Part shown: piece after piece, positions 7,391-13,668 of the stretch
Layout of the letters: each line of letters starts with the position of its first letter
Numbering within the stretch: the first letter of the stretch is position 1
Assembly (NCBI GenBank): GCA_963580005.1
Contig: CAUZJR010000080.1
Coordinates: forward strand, 1 to 15,659
DNA from: UBA8437 sp963580005
Lineage (GTDB): Bacteria; Planctomycetota; Planctomycetia; Planctomycetales; Planctomycetaceae
Length of the DNA stretch: 15,659 nt
Direction: 5' to 3'
Translations under genes and position numbers: made by a program
The notes under the pieces: model-generated
What the model was told of the DNA's origin: nothing
Database searches by the model: none
The model's input: the letters and a program-made list of their open reading frames with translations, nothing else

Positions 7391-9478
7391 ATGATACGCC
7401 TCCCCGTCCATCGAGTTGTCTCGACAACGAACCGCCGAGTGCTGTGGCTGAGTGCCGCGGCGGTCGGCCTCGCGGTGTTGGTTTCGGGCATCGGAATCGG
7501 CCAGGAACCGGCCCAGGCCAAGAAGGCGGCTGCAAAAGAGACACCCGAGAAAGAGGCAGCAGCCAAGAAGACTGCAGCCAAGAAGACTGCAGCCAAGAAG
7601 ACTGCAGCGAAGAAGACCTCAAAAGAGTCCGCAGCCAAGAAAGATTCGAAGACGGTTGTCGAGAAGACGGCCGAGAAAAAGGCCGAGAAGCCGGCTGAGA
7701 AGAAGGCTGAGAAGAAGGCTGAGAAGAAGGCTGAGAAGAAGGCTGAGAAGAAGGCTGAGAAGAAGGCTGAGAGGGCCAAGACGCCCGAGGAGACAGAGGC
7801 GGAGAATGCGAAGGCGATCGAGTTGATTGCCGGTGGGTTGCGGTCGGCGGGGCTTCAGGGCTACGGCGTGGAGATCTTCTTCGAGGCGGGTGTCGCCAGG
7901 TTGCAGGGTGCGATCGTCGATGCGGGGCAAAAGGCAGCGGCCACGACGGTGGCTTCGGAGGTTGCCGGTGTGGAGTCGGTCGACAACCAGTTGAAGATCG
8001 AGCCGCGGAAGATCCCCTACCGCGTGCTGGTTTCGTTGGCCGTGGCGACCGATCCGCTGGTCACGCATCGCTCGATTGCTCGTTTGCGGGCCGACGTGGC
8101 GACGGTCCTCGAGCGAACGATTGGCGAAACCTGGACGACACGTGTCGAGATCAACGACTGGCTGTTTCCGACCTCGGTATCGGGCCTGGAGCGACTCACG
8201 GCCGAGCGGTTGCAGACGCGTTTCGGGGGGAAGGGGTGGGACCGCGTGATGCTGGTGACGGTGACCAGGACGGGGGCCCGGTTCGACCTGGCCGGCCGAT
8301 CGTTCAACGCGGCCAGCCGCGACCTGCCGCTGTCCCGGCGGCGTGTCGAGCACGATCAGAGGGGGTTGGCCTCGCAGTTGGGCCGGTTGGTCCGGGACAT
8401 GTTTGGTGCGACGGTTGAGATCACGGTGGGAGGTGCGAAGGAGGTTGAGGTCGAGGTGCGTGCGGGTGAATACCCGGTGGCGGATCCCGATTCGGCTCAG
8501 TTGGCCCCAGGCGATCTACTCGAACCGTTCCTGCGTTACCGCGACCGCAAGACTCGCGTGGTCCAGCGGACTCAGCCGTTGACCTGGACCTACCTGAAGG
8601 TCCTCGATGTGAAGCGGGCGACGGTACGTTGCGAGGTGGCCACGGCGCTCAGGAACCCCTTGCAGGGAAGCAGTCGTGGTGTCGAATTGATGGCCTCGGG
8701 GATCGACTCGGTCCTGTCCTCCACCCGCCTGATCCTCTTGCCTCGTGGAAACACCTCGCGGCCCTTGATCGGCCACCGCGTGGTGGTGCTGCCTCGTCGA
8801 TTGACCAAGAAAGCGGCCTCGACGGCGGCTCCGGACGAGGGTGTTCGAGAGGCGACCGAGGAGAAGAAGAAGCGTGCCGAGCTGGCCAAGCCCCGCCGGT
8901 TGCTCTCGGATCGGGCCGGACGGGTCGAAATCGTCGTCGACAAGAAGATGCCGCTAGTTTGGATGTACGTGATGAGCGGCAGCAGCGTGCTGGCGCGGGT
9001 GCCCTTTGTGCCGGGTCGCGAGTTCCAGAGCGAATTGATGTTGCCCGACGATGCGCCCCGGTTGGGTGTCGAAGGTCATATGACGAGGCTCGAGGGTGCC
9101 TTGATCGAGACGGTGGCCCGCCGGGCGGTGCACATGGCACTGGCCGTGCGGTCGGCAGAGGCCGAACCGCCCGACTGGACCAAGGTCGACACTCACCTGA
9201 AGGCGATCGCGGAATTGCCCACGTTCCAGACATTCGAGGTGCAGATCGACGGGATCGAGTTTCCCGCCGTACAGGCGGCCCAGGCGGCCAGGAACCGGGT
9301 GGCGGTCAACCGCATCCGCAGGATGTGTCGAGACGCTCGGACGCTGCTGGCCAAGCACCTCGATGAAACCAAGATCCGAGAATTCCGGGCCAAGATCGAC
9401 GACATCCGAAAGACGACTCCAGCCGCACCCGCAACGGCCCCCACCCCCGCCCCCACCAAGGCGGCCACGGGCAACTAG
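7391..9478 (+). CDS. Exported Lys/Ala-repeat protein with BON-like domain
   Basis: This is a 695-residue protein. An Arg-containing N-terminus and a hydrophobic stretch at residues about 17-36 (LWLSAAAVGLAVLVSGIGIG) form a signal peptide or anchor. Residues about 42-140 are a strongly basic linker made of AAKKT and KAEK repeats, resembling histone H1-like tails but placed here in an exported protein. Residues about 140-205 fit a BON domain: a helix, then GYGVEIFFEAGVARLQGAIVD, then a second helix ending GVESVDNQLKI. BON domains are associated with envelope binding and are often found in outer-membrane or periplasmic proteins. Residues about 205-670 are not recognised; they contain mixed beta-strand segments and a late helical pair (about 600-670). 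The tail is Ala/Pro/Thr-rich. The start is 11 bases after the previous stop and lacks a clear Shine-Dalgarno site, so it is probably the last gene of the block A operon. Confidence 0.8.
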   Translation: MIRLPVHRVVSTTNRRVLWLSAAAVGLAVLVSGIGIGQEPAQAKKAAAKETPEKEAAAKKTAAKKTAAKKTAAKKTSKESAAKKDSKTVVEKTAEKKAEKPAEKKAEKKAEKKAEKKAEKKAEKKAERAKTPEETEAENAKAIELIAGGLRSAGLQGYGVEIFFEAGVARLQGAIVDAGQKAAATTVASEVAGVESVDNQLKIEPRKIPYRVLVSLAVATDPLVTHRSIARLRADVATVLERTIGETWTTRVEINDWLFPTSVSGLERLTAERLQTRFGGKGWDRVMLVTVTRTGARFDLAGRSFNAASRDLPLSRRRVEHDQRGLASQLGRLVRDMFGATVEITVGGAKEVEVEVRAGEYPVADPDSAQLAPGDLLEPFLRYRDRKTRVVQRTQPLTWTYLKVLDVKRATVRCEVATALRNPLQGSSRGVELMASGIDSVLSSTRLILLPRGNTSRPLIGHRVVVLPRRLTKKAASTAAPDEGVREATEEKKKRAELAKPRRLLSDRAGRVEIVVDKKMPLVWMYVMSGSSVLARVPFVPGREFQSELMLPDDAPRLGVEGHMTRLEGALIETVARRAVHMALAVRSAEAEPPDWTKVDTHLKAIAELPTFQTFEVQIDGIEFPAVQAAQAARNRVAVNRIRRMCRDARTLLAKHLDETKIREFRAKIDDIRKTTPAAPATAPTPAPTKAATGN
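7559..7618 (+). repeat. In-frame 15-bp repeat encoding Ala-Ala-Lys-Lys-Thr
   Basis: Three perfect copies of GCAGCCAAGAAGACT (7559-7603) are followed by a fourth with two changes (7604-7618). The unit keeps the frame and encodes a basic, flexible segment just after the signal peptide. Confidence 0.93.
7691..7774 (+). repeat. In-frame 12-bp repeat encoding Lys-Ala-Glu-Lys
   Basis: Seven 12-base units are present. Five perfect copies of AAGGCTGAGAAG (7703-7762) are flanked by a first unit beginning CCG (7691-7702) and a last one ending AGG (7763-7774). The alternating Lys/Glu pattern could form a charged single helix or a disordered rod. It precedes the BON-like domain. Confidence 0.95.
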
Positions 9479-9485
9479 CCTGCGG

Positions 9486-9501
9486 CCACTGCGGCCAGTG
9501 G
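9486..9501 (+). terminator. Candidate hairpin terminator after the BON-protein gene
   Basis: A perfect 6-bp inverted repeat (CCACTG, loop CGGC, CAGTGG) begins 8 bases after the stop codon. It is GC-rich and compact, but only TTCC follows it rather than a T-run, so an intrinsic terminator is possible but unproven. It fits the boundary between the envelope operon and metX. Confidence 0.4.
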
Positions 9502-9554
9502 TTCCGTACCGCCGGATCACCAACCCGCCCCTGCATTTCCCCTGGGCCGGTCTC

Positions 9555-9560
9555 TATAAT
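9555..9560 (+). promoter_or_regulatory. Candidate -10 box of the metX promoter
   Basis: A perfect TATAAT stands in an otherwise GC-rich gap 154 bases before the metX ATG. No good -35 hexamer is seen at 17 bp spacing (TGCATT at 9532-9537 matches poorly). If used, transcription would start near 9567 and leave a leader of about 147 bases. It is the best promoter candidate in the window. Confidence 0.5.
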
Positions 9561-9602
9561 TGAACTCGACAACAAGTCGGTGTGGCAGTTCGGTGATCAC
9601 GC

Positions 9603-9651
9603 GGCCAGGAGGCCCGGTTGCCGTGTCCCGGTGTGGGGCTGTCGGGACCGG
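9603..9651 (+). promoter_or_regulatory. Hairpin-forming metX leader segment, class unknown
   Basis: Two adjacent inverted repeats lie in the predicted 5' leader. The first is GGCC-AGGA-GGCC at 9603-9614. The second is a 9-bp stem with one bulged T (9621-9630 pairing with 9643-9651) and a 12-base loop. Methionine genes often carry SAM- or SAH-sensing leaders, but I could not match this to the SAM-I, SAM-II, SAM-IV or SAH riboswitch consensus. It may be a regulatory leader, or only chance structure in GC-rich DNA. Confidence 0.3.
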
Positions 9652-9713
9652 ACAGGCGGCTGAAGCTGACAGGGCGCAGGGTAAAGCGCGTCGGCAGCAG
9701 CGTGGTCGAGCCG

Positions 9714-10901
9714 ATGGCGATTGAAGCTTCAACGACGGGTCCACCCGGCAACGGGTCGGTGGGTCTGATCGAGACAAGTACGCTCAAGCTGTTTACTCCG
9801 CCGGAGTCGTTGACCCTGGCCGGCGGGGGTCAGCTGGGCACGATCACGGTGGCGTACGAGACCTACGGGACTCTGTCGCCGGAACGCGACAACGCGATCT
9901 TCGTCTGTCACGCTCTGACAGGAGATGCTCATGCCGCCGGTCATCACGACGCCCTGTCGGAGAAGCCCGGCTGGTGGGACGACTTCGTCGGACCCGGCAA
10001 GGGACTCGATACCAACCGCTACTTCGTGATCTGTGCCAACATTCTGGGTGGCTGCCAGGGCACGACCGGTCCCGGCGACGTGGCACCCGGAGCCGAGAGT
10101 CCCCGGGGTCTCGAGTTTCCCTTCATCACTGTCGACGACATCGTCACCGTCCACAGGGCCGTGGTCGAGCAACTGGGGATCGAGCAGTTGCTGGCGGTGA
10201 TCGGCGGCAGCCTGGGCGGCATGCAGGTTCTCGAGTGGGCCGCTCGCTTCCCCGACTCAATCCGCTCGGCCATCGTCCTCGCATCCGGCTCCAAGTTGTC
10301 CGCTCGAGGCATCGCCTTCAACGCGATCGGTCGTCGCGCGATCCTGGTCGACCCGGGTTTCCACGACGGTGATTACTACTCGCACGACGAGGTCCCTCGA
10401 TTCGGCCTGGCACTGGCCCGCATGGTCGCCCACGTGACCTATCTCTCGGAAGCCTCGATCGAATTGAAATTCGGCAGGCGTCTCCAGGAAGGAGACCGGT
10501 TCGCCTACGACCTGGCGCGAGAGACGGAGTTCCAGGTCGAGAGTTACCTGCACCACCAGGGGAAGCAGTTTGTCGAACGCTTCGATGCCAACAGCTACCT
10601 GTACCTGACCCGGGCCATGGACTACTTCGACCTGGCCGCCACGCACGGTTCGTTGAGTGAAGCGCTGGGACGCAGCGACGCGAGGTACCTGGTGGTCAGC
10701 TACAGCACCGACTGGCTGTTTCCGACCAGCCAGAGCCGCGAGGTGGTCAGTGCGATGGTCGAGGCGGGGCGGGATGTGACGATGATCGAGTTCGAGAGTC
10801 CCTTTGGGCACGATGCGTTTCTGATCGAGCACGAGCAGCTGGCCGGAGTGGTGGTTCCGTTCCTCGAACAGACGTTCGAGACCGTGCGGGGTCCCTCATG
10901 A
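9714..10901 (+). CDS. metX: Homoserine O-acyltransferase (MetX family)
   Basis: MetX transfers an acetyl group (in some members succinyl) from the CoA ester to homoserine, the first committed step of methionine synthesis in the cytoplasm. The product here is 395 residues, a normal family length. It is an alpha/beta hydrolase: the nucleophile elbow GGSLGGMQ gives catalytic Ser166, YSTDWLFPTSQS gives Asp333, and the motif around ESPFGHDAFL gives His366. The N-terminal LGTITVAYETYGTL and CHALTGDAHAAG are also typical. The frame is open back to a TTG at 9618, but the ATG at 9714 is chosen because family similarity begins soon after it. The stop overlaps the metW start (ATGA), so the two are translationally coupled. 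Acetyl versus succinyl specificity cannot be read with confidence from sequence alone. Confidence 0.95.
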   Translation: MAIEASTTGPPGNGSVGLIETSTLKLFTPPESLTLAGGGQLGTITVAYETYGTLSPERDNAIFVCHALTGDAHAAGHHDALSEKPGWWDDFVGPGKGLDTNRYFVICANILGGCQGTTGPGDVAPGAESPRGLEFPFITVDDIVTVHRAVVEQLGIEQLLAVIGGSLGGMQVLEWAARFPDSIRSAIVLASGSKLSARGIAFNAIGRRAILVDPGFHDGDYYSHDEVPRFGLALARMVAHVTYLSEASIELKFGRRLQEGDRFAYDLARETEFQVESYLHHQGKQFVERFDANSYLYLTRAMDYFDLAATHGSLSEALGRSDARYLVVSYSTDWLFPTSQSREVVSAMVEAGRDVTMIEFESPFGHDAFLIEHEQLAGVVVPFLEQTFETVRGPS

Positions 10902-11527
10902 GTGCAACTCGATACAGCATGCCCGGCCCCGGCACCGAGATGATCGACGAGTTGTTGCTCGAACAGATCGACAACGGGTCGCGGGTGATCGACCTGGGCT
11001 GTGGAGACGGGCGGTTGCTGGATCGGTTGAGAACCGAGCTCGGCTGCCGGGTGCTGGGGGTCGAGCTGGGCGAGACCGAGGTGACGGCGGTGATCGGACG
11101 CGGCTTGTCGGTGATCCGAGCCGATCTCGACCAGGGACTCGGTGACATCCCCGACGACAGCTTCGACACCGCCGTGCTCAGCCAGACGCTCCAGCAGGTC
11201 CACCGCCCCACGACGGTGTTGCGTGAGATGTTGAGGGTGGCCCGGAGGGCCCTGGTGGTGGTACCGAACTTCGGTCACTGGCGGATTCGGCTGAAGGTGG
11301 TCCAGCAGGGCCGGGCCCCCGTGACTGACTCGCTGCCGTACGAGTGGTACGATACGCCCAACCTGCATGTCTGCTCGATGCACGACATCCGTGATCTCGT
11401 CGAGCAGTTGGGGATGAAGGTCGTCCGCGAGATTCCCATCATCGGAGGTCGACCGGTCGAGCGTGCCTGGTGGGCCAACCTGAGGGCCGACAGCGCGATG
11501 TATGTCCTGGAACGAGCGAGCGCATGA
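10898..11527 (+). CDS. metW: Methionine biosynthesis protein MetW
   Basis: MetW is a methyltransferase-fold protein encoded next to metX in many bacteria, where it is thought to be needed for, or to stimulate, homoserine acyltransferase activity. The product is 209 residues. The SAM-binding motif VIDLGCGDGRLL lies at about 29-40. The family signatures SFDTAVLSQTLQQ, VVPNFGHWRIRL and LPYEWYDTPNLHVCS are all present. It starts in a 4-base ATGA overlap with metX and ends in another ATGA overlap with the channel-like gene. The pairing with metX strongly supports both assignments. Confidence 0.95.
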   Translation: MSATRYSMPGPGTEMIDELLLEQIDNGSRVIDLGCGDGRLLDRLRTELGCRVLGVELGETEVTAVIGRGLSVIRADLDQGLGDIPDDSFDTAVLSQTLQQVHRPTTVLREMLRVARRALVVVPNFGHWRIRLKVVQQGRAPVTDSLPYEWYDTPNLHVCSMHDIRDLVEQLGMKVVREIPIIGGRPVERAWWANLRADSAMYVLERASA

Positions 11528-12252
11528 ACGGTGTGATGGAGGTCCTGCCGGGGACCATTTCCTATGTCATCTGCGGGTTGGCCACAGTCCACGCGGTTGG
11601 CTTCGTGATGCTGTGGAGGTGGTCCAAGCGAGACTACCAGTCGCAGTTTCGGTTGCTCGAGGACTTCACCTCGGGGCTGTCGCACAGAAGCCGCATAGCG
11701 CCAGGCGGACACATCGCCGACCAGGTCGACGCGTTCCTGGCCGACATTCGAGATGTCCTCGGACGCGACTCGACTGATCCCCGCCGCATGACGCTCAAGG
11801 ACCGCATCTACGTCCTCGACGAACGACGCGATTATCTGAACTCGATGTCGTTCGAAAAGTGGACCAACATGGCTCGGACCGTGATCGAGGTCTATCCGTT
11901 GCTGGGCATCCTGGGCACGATCCTGGCCGTCGCTGCCGCGTTGCCTGCCCTGGAGGCCAACGACGCCGGCGCGATGACTGACATCATGAGGCTGTTCGGG
12001 GCGGCGATCTGGTCGACGATCTGGGGACTGGGGGCCGCCATCATCCTGATGTGGGCCAACAGCTGGCTCGAACCCGAGTACAGCCGACTCGCCGAGATCA
12101 GGGTCAATGTCCGCGACGTGGTCGCCCAGGCCAAGCGAGAACTTGGCGGAGGAGCTCTGGGCACCGCTGATGCGGGCGAGTCCGATGGGGCGACGACGGA
12201 TCCTGTCGCTGCCAGTCTACCCGAGCCCCCACCCACGGAGTCCGGGCCATGA
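11524..12252 (+). CDS. MotA/TolQ/ExbB-family proton channel-like protein
   Basis: This is a 242-residue inner-membrane protein with three hydrophobic segments: residues about 9-30, 120-141 and 157-179. A cytoplasmic loop lies between the first two. The second and third match the family core: YPLLGILGTILAVAAAL and LFGAAIWSTIWGLGAAIILM, with the Gly-rich TM2 and the small residues and Thr of TM3 that line the ExbB/TolQ pore. The C-terminal tail is a helix followed by a disordered Ala/Pro segment. Such proteins form the stator ring around an ExbD/TolR dimer, and the next gene supplies an ExbD-like helix. The ATG at 11524 is chosen over the upstream GTG at 11470 because it sits in an ATGA overlap with metW. 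The overlaps on both sides predict co-translation with the methionine genes, an unexpected partner. Confidence 0.85.
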   Translation: MNGVMEVLPGTISYVICGLATVHAVGFVMLWRWSKRDYQSQFRLLEDFTSGLSHRSRIAPGGHIADQVDAFLADIRDVLGRDSTDPRRMTLKDRIYVLDERRDYLNSMSFEKWTNMARTVIEVYPLLGILGTILAVAAALPALEANDAGAMTDIMRLFGAAIWSTIWGLGAAIILMWANSWLEPEYSRLAEIRVNVRDVVAQAKRELGGGALGTADAGESDGATTDPVAASLPEPPPTESGP

Positions 12253-13076
12253 TCCCCAGGCGGCGGTTTGTCGTTCAGCTGACGCCCTTGCTGGACCTGC
12301 TGATCATCCTGGTGTTCGCCCTGCTCTTGGGGCTGCGACAGCAGGGTCGGACCGAGGAAGACCGGGCGCGCAGCGTGGTGACTGAGGCGGTGCCCGAGTT
12401 GTCTGGCGAGGCCGATCCGGTGGCCGCACTGGTCCGGCAGCATCGCCGTGATGCCAAGAGCCTGGACCGGGCCCGCGACCAGAACGCCCGACTCGCCTCT
12501 GAGCACGGCAACCGTGAGCAATTGGCCGACGAACTGGACCGGTCCAGAAAGCAGCAGGATCGGATTGGAGACCTGGTGGCCGAGTTGTTTCAGGTCCCCG
12601 ACGAGACGCTCAAGCAGGCTCTTGCACCGGATGCTGCCGGTGGTGGGACTCGCAGCGCGGCTGAAGTGGCGAGGTTGCGCGGAGAATTCCGCAAGCTGGC
12701 GTCGAAGCGGGGTCGGGAAGTCGTGCGGCACCTGCTGGCATTCGAGGAGATGCGAAAGCGATGCGACCTGTGGGATCTTGTGATCGTCGAGGATCATCGA
12801 TTCGAGTTGAGGGTGGGTGCGACGACGCGGACGTTCCAGGCTCGCACGTCCGCGGAATTCGACGACAGGCTGTTTCGAGCCTACAAGTCGCTCGACCAGC
12901 CCAAGGACCTGGTCATCGTGATGCTCTCGTGGCGGGCCGACGCCCGTTTTGCGGCGATCGAGACGGCGGTGAGCCGCTTGCCGAGCATCGCCGAGCGGAT
13001 GCGGAACGACCGCAGTGGCCAGACCCAGTTTCAGTTCCTGGTGCTGTCGCTGCAGCATCCTTCCACCCAGCCCTGA
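12249..13076 (+). CDS. ExbD/TolR-like TM protein with coiled coil and novel C-terminal domain
   Basis: This is a 275-residue protein. The short basic N-terminus MIPRRR is followed by LTPLLDLLIILVFALLLGL, which matches the ExbD/TolR helix including the buried Asp (residue 16). It probably sits inside the pore of the preceding ExbB-like protein. Instead of a compact ExbD outer domain, residues about 30-120 are highly charged and helical, likely a coiled coil. A second charged helix lies near 135-165. A C-terminal region (about 165-270) has alternating strands and helices (DLVIVEDHRFELRVG, KDLVIVMLSW) that could be a diverged ExbD-type or other periplasmic domain. It starts in a 4-base ATGA overlap with the channel gene. 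Its last codons and stop run straight into the 11-bp repeat array. A lipid- or peptidoglycan-facing adaptor is possible, but this is inference. Confidence 0.75.
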   Translation: MIPRRRFVVQLTPLLDLLIILVFALLLGLRQQGRTEEDRARSVVTEAVPELSGEADPVAALVRQHRRDAKSLDRARDQNARLASEHGNREQLADELDRSRKQQDRIGDLVAELFQVPDETLKQALAPDAAGGGTRSAAEVARLRGEFRKLASKRGREVVRHLLAFEEMRKRCDLWDLVIVEDHRFELRVGATTRTFQARTSAEFDDRLFRAYKSLDQPKDLVIVMLSWRADARFAAIETAVSRLPSIAERMRNDRSGQTQFQFLVLSLQHPSTQP

Positions 13077-13185
13077 CCCAAACCTGACCCAAACCTGACC
13101 CAAACCTGACCCAAACCTGACCCAAACCTGACCCAAACCTGACCCAAACCTGACCCAAACCTGACCCAAACCTGATCAAAACCTG
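13065..13185 (+). repeat. 11-bp tandem repeat array, unit ACCCAAACCTG
   Basis: Nine perfect copies occupy 13076-13174. A copy with two substitutions precedes them (13065-13075, inside the last codons of the upstream gene), and another with two substitutions follows (13175-13185). The first perfect copy starts on the A of the stop codon. Each unit spans a TGA at the unit junction and, because 11 is not a multiple of 3, stops occur in all three plus-strand frames, while the minus strand stays open. The period is close to one helical turn, with an AAA tract on the same face in each unit. Confidence 0.97.
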
Positions 13186-13190
13186 ACGGC

Positions 13191-13197
13191 AGAGGAG
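13191..13197 (+). promoter_or_regulatory. Strong Shine-Dalgarno site (AGAGGAG)
   Basis: This is one of the few clear ribosome sites in the window. It leaves 2 bases before the ATG at 13200 and 5 before the ATG at 13203, so it favours the second ATG. It lies 5 bases after the repeat array and suggests this gene is translated independently of the coupled genes upstream. Confidence 0.7.
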
Positions 13198-13202
13198 ACA
13201 TG

Positions 13203-13664
13203 ATGAAGAGGCGATTGATCGGAGTGGCTGCTGTGCTCCTGGTTGCGATGGGGGTCCTGCTGGGCAAGTTCGGGATGCCGGGACTGGGTTCCGGTGATGG
13301 CGGAACCGGAACGGCAAACGACTCGCAGACGAACGTCAGTGTGAGCCCGCAGCGGGCCGAGGCACCTCCAGCGGAAACGCCAGCCCAGAAGACTGTGCCG
13401 GCGGTCGAGCAGGGTGCCGTGGTGGTCCGTGTGCGGGACCAGGGATTCCTGGTCATGGGAACGAGCGGATCGATGACGTCTGCGACGATCGAGGAGATCG
13501 TCGAGCGTGCTCAGGGGACCGAACCCAACTCCGTGGGCATCCGTGTCTGCATCCGTCGCGAGGCGTCGGCGAAGGCGGGTGCCTGGGGCAAGCTGGTGGA
13601 GCAATTGAAATCTGTCGGCGTCGCAGACGACCAGATCGACTGGGGCAACGACCAGGTGCCCTAG
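13203..13664 (+). CDS. Small membrane-anchored protein with ExbD-like outer domain
   Basis: This is a 153-residue hypothetical protein. The N-terminus MKRRLIGVAAVLLVAMGVLLGKFG is a signal anchor or signal peptide. Residues about 27-70 are a Gly/Thr/Ala/Pro linker. Residues about 74-150 (VVVRVRDQGFLVMG, a helix, VGIRVCIRREASAKAG, a helix, SVGVADDQIDWGND) follow the strand-helix-strand-helix order of the ExbD/TolR periplasmic domain. The membrane segment lacks the conserved Asp, so it cannot be a proton carrier itself. It may complete the ExbD-like protein encoded upstream, whose own outer region is a coiled coil. The ATG at 13203 fits the Shine-Dalgarno spacing best; 13200 is the alternative and adds one Met. 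The gene ends 4 bases before the convergent acetyltransferase gene. The fold call is by eye and moderate. Confidence 0.6.
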   Translation: MKRRLIGVAAVLLVAMGVLLGKFGMPGLGSGDGGTGTANDSQTNVSVSPQRAEAPPAETPAQKTVPAVEQGAVVVRVRDQGFLVMGTSGSMTSATIEEIVERAQGTEPNSVGIRVCIRREASAKAGAWGKLVEQLKSVGVADDQIDWGNDQVP

Positions 13665-13668
13665 TGGT

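Noticed and set aside
5100..7622. Minus-strand open frame of 840 codons opposite the solute-binding-like gene
   Set aside because: It is a shadow of GC-rich codon use on the other strand. It runs through the plus-strand gene boundary and the Lys-repeat coding region, and its composition (Gly/Arg/His/Gln-rich) shows no domain.
9618..9713. N-terminal extension of MetX from the TTG at 9618
   Set aside because: The extra 32 residues do not resemble MetX, overlap the hairpin leader and use a weaker start; family similarity begins after the ATG at 9714.
11892..13169. Minus-strand open frame of 425 codons whose start is inside the 11-bp array, with a GQVWVRFGSGL repeat
   Set aside because: The repeated protein motif is only the reverse translation of the 11-bp units. 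The rest is antisense to two well-supported membrane genes.
13065..13185. CRISPR array
   Set aside because: Units are contiguous 11-mers with no spacers, and no cas gene is present.
13076..13185. Iteron-type replication origin
   Set aside because: There is no Rep or DnaA gene, AT-rich unwinding region or DnaA box nearby, and the context is ordinary chromosomal genes. A regulatory or neutral repeat is more likely.
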